Positions 1 through 6,064 of a stretch of 14,268 bases of DNA are shown piece by piece. Origin of the DNA: an uncultured Erythrobacter sp. (GTDB lineage Bacteria; Pseudomonadota; Alphaproteobacteria; Sphingomonadales; Sphingomonadaceae). Every line of letters starts with the position of its first letter. The stretch's first letter is position 1. Both the position numbers and the translations under genes were made by a program. The notes beneath the pieces were generated by a model that searched no databases, was not told where the DNA came from, and saw nothing but the letters and a program-made list of their open reading frames with translations. The stretch is taken from the NCBI GenBank assembly GCA_947258465.1, contig CAMYIQ010000346.1:1-14268 (forward strand). The letters run 5' to 3'.

Positions 1-494
1 CCCGGCACGCCGCCCAGCAGCACGCCGCGCCCGCCATGCGCCTTCTCGAGCGCGGTCGCGCCGGCCTGCACGCTCATCCGCCCGGCGACCTGGCTCATCG
101 GCTTGAGCAACGGAAGCTGGCCGCGCGGGCCGGTGACGGTCTCGTAAGCGATCGCGGTTACGCCGCTATCGACGAGGTCCTTCGTCTGCTCCGGATCGGG
201 GGCAAGGTGCAGATAGGTGTAGAGGATCTGGCCCTCGCGCAGCTTCTTGCGCTCGACCGCTTGCGGTTCCTTGACCTTCACCACCATCTCGCATTCGGCG
301 AAGATCGCGTCCGGCCCGTCGACGATCTTCGCGCCGGCAGCGACATATTGTTCGTCGGCGGCGTCGATGCCGCAGCCCGCTTGCGTCTCGATCCAGACTT
401 CGTTGCCCTGCATGACGAGTTCTTTCGCGCTCTCGGGCGTCAGGCCCACGCGGTATTCGTGATTCTTGATTTCTTTGGGGCTGCCGATGAGCAT
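1..494 (-). CDS. ald: Alanine dehydrogenase, N-terminal part (cut by window edge)
   Basis: Alanine dehydrogenase (EC 1.4.1.1) catalyses the reversible NAD-dependent oxidative deamination of L-alanine to pyruvate and ammonia in the cytoplasm. The window holds the first 164 codons; the family is about 370 residues, so the Rossmann domain and C-terminus lie off the left edge. The start MLIGSPKEIKNHEYRVGLTP is typical of the family. Arg15, Lys75 (in VVKVKEP) and His96 (in LYTYLHLAPD) fall exactly at the numbers of the substrate-binding and catalytic residues known for characterised Ald enzymes. The visible end, GVLLGGVPG, is the beginning of the glycine-rich nucleotide-binding loop. The ATG at 494 follows a strong AAGGAG ribosome site with 8 bases spacing, which fixes the start. 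The upstream gap of 77 bases to the DUF389 gene, which contains a hairpin, suggests its own transcript. Confidence 0.95.
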   Translation of the reverse strand, partial: MLIGSPKEIKNHEYRVGLTPESAKELVMQGNEVWIETQAGCGIDAADEQYVAAGAKIVDGPDAIFAECEMVVKVKEPQAVERKKLREGQILYTYLHLAPDPEQTKDLVDSGVTAIAYETVTGPRGQLPLLKPMSQVAGRMSVQAGATALEKAHGGRGVLLGGVP

Positions 495-541
495 GGGGAG
501 GACTCCTTATGTGCGCCCGTCCGTTACAACTGCAACCAAGC

Positions 542-555
542 GCGGGCAAGCCCGC
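542..555 (-). terminator. Possible terminator hairpin after the DUF389 gene
   Basis: A perfect inverted repeat, GCGGGC-TT-GCCCGC on the minus strand, lies 16 bases after the DUF389 stop codon. A modestly T-containing stretch (GCTTGGTTGCAGTTG) follows. It fits an intrinsic terminator with a weak U-tract that would separate the DUF389 transcript from ald. The two-base loop means the innermost pairs would open. GC-rich genomes produce such repeats by chance, so support is moderate. Confidence 0.35.
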
Positions 556-571
556 CGCCGACCTCGCCGGT

Positions 572-2149
572 CTAGCGGGCGGTCGTGGTCGACCAGGTGG
601 CGGTCACCACATTGCCTTGGCTCTCGCTACGCGGGTCGACGAAGCGGGCGTCCTCGCCCAGCTCCGCATTCAGCTCGCGGAGCGCCTCTTCGCTGCCCGA
701 AAGGGTGATGCGCAGGCCGGTGCGCCTCGCCGCCCAGCCGATCAGCTCCAGCCGCGTAGCATTCTCGGCATCGAGGCCATCTTCCCCGACCGTCACTTCG
801 GGCAATGCGGCGAGAGGCGGTCGCAATTCCACCGTCCAGCCGGGCGCTGTGCGTTCGAGCCTGCGCTCCAATTCGCGATAGCCCGCCAGAGTCAGCCCTT
901 CGAGTGGTTGCGCCGCCGCCTGGGCGCGCTTGTTCTCGCGGTCGAGCAGGACATCCTTGCGCTCGACCCCTGCGAGCAAAGCCAGGCTGCGCGCCAAGGC
1001 GGCGATCTGGCGTTCGCTGGCCTCGGCGGCTTCACGGGCGCGGGCGCGGGACAGTGCCGCCTGTTCTGCCGCGCCCGGATCGGTGCCGACCTGGAACTGG
1101 TCGATATTGACGACGACGGCGCGCCCCAGCCGCTCCACCAGTCGGCGTGCGACTTCGGCATCGGCATCGGCGTTGAATTCGGGTGTGAAAACGCTGGCCG
1201 AAACCGAAACCGGATCGGTATCCCAGTCGACGACCGGCTGTTCCACCCGCGCGCGATTGGTGAAGGCTTCGGAAACCTCGTGGTTGACGATCCGCTGGCC
1301 GTTCGCCTCCCAGGCGATCGTCCGCAACGAAAAGCCCAGCGGTATGGCCATGGCGATAAAGACCGTCAGGATGATGATCGATCCCAACCGTCCCTGGCGG
1401 TTGGTCACGCCCGACTGGAAGCCATAGAGGCGCGCCATGACCGCCGCGGTCAGGCCGATGGTCACCAGGTTGGTGATATACAGGCCCAATGCGCCGGCGA
1501 ACACCGTCCAGTTGAAGGTGGCAAGCCCGAAGCCGATAACCGCCAACGGCGGCATCAAGGCGGTGGCGATCGCCACGCCGACGATCGTCCCTTCGCGTCC
1601 GCGGATCACTGCATAGGAGCCGGCAAGCGCCGAAAACAGCGCTACCAGCAGGTCGAACAGGTTCGGCCGAGTACGCGAGGCGATTTCCTCGGTCACGGTC
1701 TGCAAAGGCGAGAGGAAGACGATCAGGGCGCAGAACAGGATTGCGAACAGCGAGCCTGCTGCAAGCGCCTTGCCGCAGCGCCTCAGCCAGTCGGTATCGC
1801 CTGTCGCCAGCGAGAAGCCGGTGCCGATGATCGGGCTCATCAGCGGTGAAAGCAGCATGGCGCCGATGACCACTGCGGGCGAGGACAGCAGCAGGCCGAG
1901 TATGGCGATCCCGGCGCTCATGGCAGTCATGAAGATATAGCGACTGGTGAGCAGCGATTCGCCGCGCACCCGTTCGATGGTGGCGACATGGTCGAGATCG
2001 GCGATTACCCCGTCGCGCCACCACATGCGCATCTCGGCCAGCGCGCGCAGGATCGTCCAGCGGCTGATGGGACGGCGTTTGGGTTGGTCGCCGCCGCCCG
2101 GCTCATTCGGGGACGCGGCGCTGGCAGCGGTGTCTGTCACGGTAGCCAT
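572..2149 (-). CDS. DUF389 family multi-pass inner-membrane protein
   Basis: A 525-residue membrane protein of the DUF389 family, whose function is unknown. After a polar, proline-rich cytosolic N-terminus (1-65) come about seven hydrophobic segments at roughly 70-90, 92-112, 126-147, 166-183, 186-205, 216-240 and 257-277. These include the family-typical stretch AVVIGAMLLSPLMSPIIG (92-109) and GVAIATALMPPLAVIG (191-206). The C-terminal half (about 278-525) is soluble, with an alanine/arginine-rich, coiled-coil-prone region near 360-412. That half is long compared with minimal DUF389 proteins. The ATG at 2149 was chosen. A TTG at 2191 would add 14 residues, but neither start has a clear ribosome site, so the exact N-terminus is uncertain. 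It lies 82 bases downstream of ftsK on the same strand and could be read from the ftsK promoter. Confidence 0.85.
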   Translation of the reverse strand: MATVTDTAASAASPNEPGGGDQPKRRPISRWTILRALAEMRMWWRDGVIADLDHVATIERVRGESLLTSRYIFMTAMSAGIAILGLLLSSPAVVIGAMLLSPLMSPIIGTGFSLATGDTDWLRRCGKALAAGSLFAILFCALIVFLSPLQTVTEEIASRTRPNLFDLLVALFSALAGSYAVIRGREGTIVGVAIATALMPPLAVIGFGLATFNWTVFAGALGLYITNLVTIGLTAAVMARLYGFQSGVTNRQGRLGSIIILTVFIAMAIPLGFSLRTIAWEANGQRIVNHEVSEAFTNRARVEQPVVDWDTDPVSVSASVFTPEFNADADAEVARRLVERLGRAVVVNIDQFQVGTDPGAAEQAALSRARAREAAEASERQIAALARSLALLAGVERKDVLLDRENKRAQAAAQPLEGLTLAGYRELERRLERTAPGWTVELRPPLAALPEVTVGEDGLDAENATRLELIGWAARRTGLRITLSGSEEALRELNAELGEDARFVDPRSESQGNVVTATWSTTTAR

Positions 2150-2212
2150 GGTCGCGCGACTTAGCGGCTTGCAGCCCGGAAGTCGTGCCAAATTTGCCGT
2201 ATCCGCTCATCG

Positions 2213-2227
2213 CTGCCGCCGCGGCAG
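2213..2227 (-). terminator. Short GC hairpin just after ftsK
   Basis: CTGCC-GCCGC-GGCAG forms a 5-base-pair stem with a 5-base loop, four bases after the ftsK stop codon, and the arms can also be drawn as 7 bp around a single base. There is no T-run after it on the minus strand, so it would be at best a weak or Rho-assisted end, or an mRNA-stabilising hairpin. Read-through into the DUF389 gene is likely. Confidence 0.25.
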
Positions 2228-2231
2228 AGGA

Positions 2232-4568
2232 TCAAATCGGATTGCCGTCCTGATCGCGGAAGATTTCGCGGCGACCGACATGGTTGGCCGGGCCGACCAG
2301 CCCCTCGGCTTCCATTCGCTCGATCCATTTCGCCGCTGTGTTGTATCCGACGCCCATCTGGCGTTGCAGCCAGGAGCCGGAGGCCTTCTGGTTTTCGATC
2401 ACGATCTGGCAGGCCTGGCGGTATTTGCGCTCGTCCGGATTGTCCGAAGCGGTAAACTCGTCCTCGAAATTGAAACCGCCGTCTTCGGGTTCTTCGGTCA
2501 CTGCGTCGACATAGTCGGGCTTGCCCTGCGCGCGCCAGTGATCTGCCACCCGTTCGACTTCTTCGTCCGATACGAACGGCCCGTGCACGCGGATCATCGC
2601 GCCGGTATTGGGCTTGTAGAGCATGTCGCCCTTGCCCAATAGCTGTTCGGCACCCTGTTCGCCCAGGATCGTGCGGCTGTCGATCCGGCTGGTCACCTTG
2701 AAGCTGATGCGGGTGGGCAGGTTGGCCTTGATGACGCCGGTGATGACATCGACCGAAGGGCGCTGCGTCGCCATGATCAGGTGGATGCCCGCGGCGCGCG
2801 ATTTCTGCGACAGGCGCTGAATCAGAACCTCGATCTCCTTGCCGACTGTAACCATCAGATCGGCCAGTTCATCGACGATCAGTACGATCAGCGGCAGCGG
2901 TTCGTAATCGAGCTGCTCTTCCTCGTAGAGTTCCTCGCCGGTTTCGGGATCGAAGCCGGTCTGGACCCGGCGCCCTAGCGGTTTGCCCTTCTCGATCGCC
3001 TTCTTCACCTTTTCGTTGAAGCCCGCGATATTGCGCGAGTTCACCGATGACATCATGCGATAGCGCTTCTCCATTTCCTCGACCGCCCATTTGAGCGCGC
3101 GGACCGATTTGTGCGGTTCGGTCACCACGGGGCTGAGGAGATGCGGAATATCGTCGTAGCTCTTGAGTTCGAGCACTTTGGGATCGATCAGGATCAACCG
3201 GCACTCGTCCGGCGTAAAGCGATAGAGCAGCGATAGCAGGATCGCGTTGAGCCCGACCGATTTACCAGAACCCGTCGTACCCGCGACCAGCAGATGCGGC
3301 ATGGCGGCGAGGTCGGCGACGATCGGCTCGCCTGCAATATCCTTGCCGAGGATCATCGGCAGGCTGCCCCGGCTATCGACGAAGGCGGCGGAATTGGCGA
3401 GCTGCTTGTAGCTAACCATCTGGCGGTCGGCATTGGGCAGTTCGATCCCGATCACGGTCTTGCCCGGAATGGGCGAGACGCGTGCGGAGATCGCGGACAT
3501 GTTGCGCGCGATATCTTCGGCCAGACCGACCACGCGGCTGGCCTTGATGCCGGGCGCGGGTTCAAGCTCGTACATGGTCACCACCGGCCCCGCGCGGACG
3601 GCGGTGATCTCGCCCTTGACGTTGAAATCGTCGAGCACGTTTTCGAGCAGGCGCGCATTGCGTTCGAGCGCCATCTTGTCGAGCTTTGGCGCGGCGCTGT
3701 CCGGCGCATCGTCGAGCAGGTCGTGGCTCGGCAATTGGTAGTTGGCGAACATATCGCGCTGCTTCGCCTTGGCCGGCTTGGGCTGCGCCGGAGTAGGGGC
3801 GGGATCGGCGATCTCGGGCGCCCGGCGCGGCTCGCGCATGGCGACCGGTTCGGGATCCTCGCCGTCTCCCAATGGCTGCCTGGTGGGCTTTTGTTTCTTC
3901 GGCCCGAGCGGTAAGTCGAGCTCGGGCAGGCGCGCCTTGCGCTTGACGAAATCGGGCAGGGTGAGGAACTGTGCCCAGTCGATCGCGAAGACACGGGTAA
4001 CCAGCGCGATGCCGCCGCCCAGCGCCACCAGCGCAAGCGCCAGCACGATCCAGCCGGCGAAATCGCCGCCGAAGCGTTCGGCCACCGCCTCGATCGACAA
4101 ACCGCCAAGCTGGCCGAACAGCCCGCCCATCCCGGCGGGCAGGCTGCCGGTCGCCGGATCGACCATCAGCGCGAGCACAGTGCCGAGTAGGACGATGGCA
4201 GCCAGCAGCATGGCGAAAGGCCCCCACCAACGGCCCGGTGTCTCTTCTTCCTCCTCCTGCTCGACTCCGGACCACAGCCGGCGGGCGGAGATGTAAAGCA
4301 GGGGTAGCAGCAGCACTGCCGGAAGGCCGAGGAAATTGAGCGCGCGCTCGCTGGCCCAGGCGCCGCTGGCGCCCATCCAGTTGCGGATGTCCTCGCCGCT
4401 GGCAGCCGTCGACGGGCTGGGGTCGGTCTGCGTGTAGCTTGCCAGTGACAGCGTCAGAAAGACGAGCAGCATGAACAGCAGCCCCGCGCCGGCCATATGC
4501 GTGGCGCGGCGGAAGGAGCGGCGGAACGCCGCGCGCCAATCGGGTGCTGCGCCTGCGCGCGAAGCCAT
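2232..4568 (-). CDS. ftsK: DNA translocase FtsK
   Basis: FtsK anchors at the division septum and pumps chromosomal DNA toward dif so the XerC/XerD step can resolve and segregate the chromosomes. The 778-residue protein has four N-terminal membrane segments (about 27-44, 83-95, 117-137, 172-192), with an acidic run EQEEEEE at 103-109. A short proline/lysine-rich linker (about 220-280) follows, then the alpha/beta motor: Walker A GTTGSGKS at 430-437, Walker B IVLIVDELAD at 561-570, and MATQRPSVDVITG at 599-611. A C-terminal winged-helix gamma domain (about 708-778, with SWLQRQMGVGYNTAAKWIE) is the part that reads the polar DNA signals in the family. It is much shorter than E. coli FtsK because the linker is brief, as is usual in alphaproteobacteria. 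The ATG at 4568 is chosen over an upstream in-frame start at 4670 because AGGGGA precedes it by about 7 bases and the membrane domain begins soon after. Confidence 0.96.
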   Translation of the reverse strand: MASRAGAAPDWRAAFRRSFRRATHMAGAGLLFMLLVFLTLSLASYTQTDPSPSTAASGEDIRNWMGASGAWASERALNFLGLPAVLLLPLLYISARRLWSGVEQEEEEETPGRWWGPFAMLLAAIVLLGTVLALMVDPATGSLPAGMGGLFGQLGGLSIEAVAERFGGDFAGWIVLALALVALGGGIALVTRVFAIDWAQFLTLPDFVKRKARLPELDLPLGPKKQKPTRQPLGDGEDPEPVAMREPRRAPEIADPAPTPAQPKPAKAKQRDMFANYQLPSHDLLDDAPDSAAPKLDKMALERNARLLENVLDDFNVKGEITAVRAGPVVTMYELEPAPGIKASRVVGLAEDIARNMSAISARVSPIPGKTVIGIELPNADRQMVSYKQLANSAAFVDSRGSLPMILGKDIAGEPIVADLAAMPHLLVAGTTGSGKSVGLNAILLSLLYRFTPDECRLILIDPKVLELKSYDDIPHLLSPVVTEPHKSVRALKWAVEEMEKRYRMMSSVNSRNIAGFNEKVKKAIEKGKPLGRRVQTGFDPETGEELYEEEQLDYEPLPLIVLIVDELADLMVTVGKEIEVLIQRLSQKSRAAGIHLIMATQRPSVDVITGVIKANLPTRISFKVTSRIDSRTILGEQGAEQLLGKGDMLYKPNTGAMIRVHGPFVSDEEVERVADHWRAQGKPDYVDAVTEEPEDGGFNFEDEFTASDNPDERKYRQACQIVIENQKASGSWLQRQMGVGYNTAAKWIERMEAEGLVGPANHVGRREIFRDQDGNPI

Positions 4569-4598
4569 GTGGGTTCCCCTGATCCGTCGAGAGAGCAC

Positions 4599-4628
4599 AG
4601 TATGAATCCTCGGGGACTCCGAGGTCAA
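4599..4628 (-). promoter_or_regulatory. Candidate sigma-70 type promoter of ftsK
   Basis: On the minus strand TTGACC (4628-4623) and CATACT (4604-4599) are separated by 18 bases, a good -35 and fair -10 match. Transcription would start near 4592, leaving a leader of about 24 bases that contains the ftsK ribosome site. This is the best promoter-like pair in the 159-base gap. It is a prediction by eye only. Confidence 0.45.
4608..4624. repeat. Palindrome in the spacer of the ftsK promoter (possible operator)
   Basis: CCTCGG-GGACT-CCGAGG is a perfect 6-base inverted repeat around a 5-base centre. It sits between the candidate -35 and -10 of ftsK and overlaps the last bases of the -35. That is the classic location of a repressor site. 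No regulator gene is next to it, and no known operator consensus is recognised. Confidence 0.35.
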
Positions 4629-4696
4629 GCGGCGTCTGTTTCGGTTCGCCTCAAGCACCGGCGTTCGCATCCACTCACTTGGCTATCCTCGCTCCT

Positions 4697-4724
4697 CGCA
4701 GTCGCTGCGGGCGGGCGGTCGCCC
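4697..4724 (-). terminator. Hairpin pair after the TenI-like gene
   Basis: Two small hairpins follow the stop codon of the TenI-like gene. One is GGGC-GACC-GCCC (read on the minus strand, 4724-4713, three bases after the stop). The other is CGCAG-CGA-CTGCG (4709-4697). No T-run follows, so an intrinsic terminator is uncertain. They could instead be part of a dispersed GC-rich repeat or a Rho-dependent end upstream of the ftsK promoter. Confidence 0.3.
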
Positions 4725-4727
4725 TTG

Positions 4728-5264
4728 CTACCCTTCGGTCGGAGATGAACCGAGCCCGTCGATCGCGCCCCAGCGTGGCCAATCGAGCTCGCGAGCCCGT
4801 TCGGGAGTCATACCGCCCAGAGCAATGACCGGGATCGGCGATTGCTGCGCGAGAACATGAAAGCCGTGCACCCCAAGGGTCGCGCCGCCAGGATGCGAAA
4901 CGGTACGAAAGACCGGCGAGAGGAAAATGCCGTCCGCCTGCGCGGCGATGGCAGCCTGAAGCTCTTTTCCATTATGCGCCGTGGCAAGCCGCAGCCCTTG
5001 CCCGAGGCGTTCGGGAGCGCCGTAACATCCATCCGCGCCCCAGTTCTCGTCGCCCGAGAGGATCACCATATGGCTCATGTCACGCGCCAGATCGGCCAGC
5101 TCGTCGAAACGCGCGCGCCGGACCGCGGGATCGAGGTGATAGTGGCGAAACACGAAGCCGGACCCTCTCGGCAATGCGCGCAGCGCACCCTCCAGCCCCG
5201 CATCGTTGCGCTGGTCGCTAAGCAACCACAATAGGGGGAGGGACTGGTTTCGCGTCACGCACAC
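4728..5264 (-). CDS. TenI/ThiE-like (thiamine phosphate synthase superfamily) protein, divergent
   Basis: A 178-residue protein of the TenI/ThiE TIM-barrel superfamily. The recognisable half is TAHNGKELQAAIAAQADGIF (95-114), LSPVFRTVSHPGGATLG (115-131) and IPVIALGGMTPERARE (144-159), which correspond to the His-x-x-x-Glu, GPVFpTxSKpga and IGGI-phosphate-binding stretches. The N-terminal half is poor: the usual substrate Arg-x-Lys and the asparagine-aspartate pair that bind pyrimidine and pyrophosphate are not evident (MVILSGDENWGADGC instead). At 178 residues it is shorter than ThiE (about 210). A real thiamine phosphate synthase is therefore doubtful; a TenI-like or other phosphate-binding role is possible. 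Two GTG codons, at 5264 and 5258, are candidate starts, and neither has a ribosome site. It is divergent from yggS, 16 bases away, and no other thiamine gene is nearby. Confidence 0.75.
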   Translation of the reverse strand: MCVTRNQSLPLLWLLSDQRNDAGLEGALRALPRGSGFVFRHYHLDPAVRRARFDELADLARDMSHMVILSGDENWGADGCYGAPERLGQGLRLATAHNGKELQAAIAAQADGIFLSPVFRTVSHPGGATLGVHGFHVLAQQSPIPVIALGGMTPERARELDWPRWGAIDGLGSSPTEG

Positions 5265-5280
5265 GGTATAGCGCGGCGTA
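5265..5280. promoter_or_regulatory. 16-base divergent gap with a shared TATA-like -10
   Basis: The sequence between the two divergent start codons contains GGTATAGC. Read rightward, TATAGC (5267-5272) would place transcription at about the A of the yggS ATG. Read leftward, TATACC (5270-5265) would place it at about the GTG at 5258. Both genes lack a Shine-Dalgarno sequence, so leaderless mRNAs from back-to-back promoters fit. No convincing -35 elements are seen, so this remains an inference. Confidence 0.35.
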
Positions 5281-5952
5281 ATGGAAAAGGCAGAGACTCC
5301 GCTTCAACAAGTGCAGGCGAATATCGTCAAGGCCTGTACGATCGCCCGCCGCGAGCCCTCGGAGGTCACGCTGATAGCGGTCAGCAAGACGCATCCGGCA
5401 GAGGCGATCGAACCGCTGCTGCGCGAAGGCCAGCGCCATTTCGGGGAGAATCGGGTGCAGGAAGCGCAGGGCAAATGGCCCGCCCTGCGCGAGGCACATC
5501 CGGCGGTGCAATTGCACCTTATCGGCCAATTGCAATCGAACAAGGCGGAGGACGCCGTGGCATTGTTCGACGTGATCCACTCGCTCGACCGACCAAGCCT
5601 GCTTAAAGCGCTCGCCAAGGCGATGGACAAGCTCGGCAAGCGTGTCCCCTGCTTTGTCCAGGTCGATGTCGGCGAGGAAGATCAGAAGGGCGGCTGCCCG
5701 GTCGCCGAATTGCCTGCATTGCTCGAACAGGCGCAGGGCGCCGATATCCCGGTGGCAGGCCTGATGTGCATCCCGCCTTTCGATATCGAGCCCGCGCCCT
5801 TCTTTGCCTTCCTCGACAAGCTCGCCCGCGATCATGGTCTGAACGGCCTGAGCATGGGCATGAGCGGCGATTACGAAACCGCGATCAAGCTGGGCGCCAC
5901 GCATGTCCGCGTGGGCACGGCCCTGTTCGGCGAACGCGGAAAACCCGCCTAG
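5281..5952 (+). CDS. yggS: YggS/PROSC family pyridoxal phosphate homeostasis protein
   Basis: A cytoplasmic PLP-binding protein of the YggS/PLPBP family. It has no known enzymatic activity; it buffers pyridoxal 5'-phosphate and affects amino-acid and keto-acid balance. The 223-residue length is normal. Lys36 in LIAVSKTHP is the Schiff-base lysine. Further family motifs are HFGENRVQEAQGKW (53-66), HLIGQLQSNK (79-88), GLMCIPP (160-166), SMGMSGDYETAI (191-202, phosphate contact) and VRVGTALFG (209-217). The ATG at 5281 gives the standard N-terminus, although no ribosome site precedes it, which suggests a leaderless message. It is divergent from the TenI-like gene and convergent with glnD. In many proteobacteria yggS sits near proC or pilT, a context not seen here. 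Confidence 0.94.
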   Translation: MEKAETPLQQVQANIVKACTIARREPSEVTLIAVSKTHPAEAIEPLLREGQRHFGENRVQEAQGKWPALREAHPAVQLHLIGQLQSNKAEDAVALFDVIHSLDRPSLLKALAKAMDKLGKRVPCFVQVDVGEEDQKGGCPVAELPALLEQAQGADIPVAGLMCIPPFDIEPAPFFAFLDKLARDHGLNGLSMGMSGDYETAIKLGATHVRVGTALFGERGKPA

Positions 5953-5981
5953 CCCTACCCTCAAGCAGCGACGCGGTAGGG
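5953..5981 (+). terminator. Hairpin directly after yggS, likely transcript end
   Basis: A 7-base-pair stem, CCCTACC/GGTAGGG, begins immediately after the yggS TAG codon. It is followed by a G-run rather than a T-run, so it is not a textbook intrinsic terminator. It could end transcription together with the next hairpins or protect the mRNA 3' end. Confidence 0.4.
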
Positions 5982-6031
5982 GGGGAACCCCCGTCTTCAA
6001 GCAGCGCAGCGGTAGGGGGAGCGGAAATCCC

Positions 6032-6059
6032 CGTCCTCAAGTAGCGAAGCGGTAGGACG
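6032..6059 (-). terminator. Hairpin just after glnD, likely transcript end
   Basis: Read leftward, CGTCCT (6059-6054) pairs with AGGACG (6037-6032) only five bases past the glnD TAA. It is followed by GGGGATTTCC, which has a short T-run. The position and stem suit the end of the glnD message. The stem is only 6 bp with a 16-base loop. Confidence 0.4.
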
Positions 6060-6064
6060 ATTAA

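Larger units (their letters stand above)
5953..6059. repeat. Three tandem copies of a 20-base hairpin repeat
   Basis: A core close to TCAAGCAGCGAAGCGGTAGG occurs at 5961-5980, 5997-6016 and 6037-6056, with two or three differences between copies and periods of 36 and 40 bases. Each copy sits inside an inverted repeat, but the stems use different bases: CCCTACC/GGTAGGG (5953-5959 with 5975-5981), CCCCC/GGGGG (5988-5992 with 6015-6019) and CGTCCT/AGGACG (6032-6037 with 6054-6059). The block fills nearly all of the gap between the convergent yggS and glnD stop codons. It resembles REP-type intergenic elements. Confidence 0.7.

Noticed and set aside
509..1849. Rightward open frame of 446 codons
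   Set aside because: It is antisense to the DUF389 gene, rich in Gly/Arg/Gln without motifs.
4497..4748. Small rightward open frame of 83 codons in the ftsK upstream gap
   Set aside because: It overlaps the ftsK start and promoter on the other strand, has no ribosome site, and has arbitrary composition.
5218..6000. Leftward open frame of 260 codons
   Set aside because: It is antisense to yggS, which is clearly coding, and shows no motif.
5953..6059. CRISPR array
   Set aside because: There are only three copies, the repeats are imperfect, the intervening sequences are 16-20 bases and GC-rich, and no cas gene is present.
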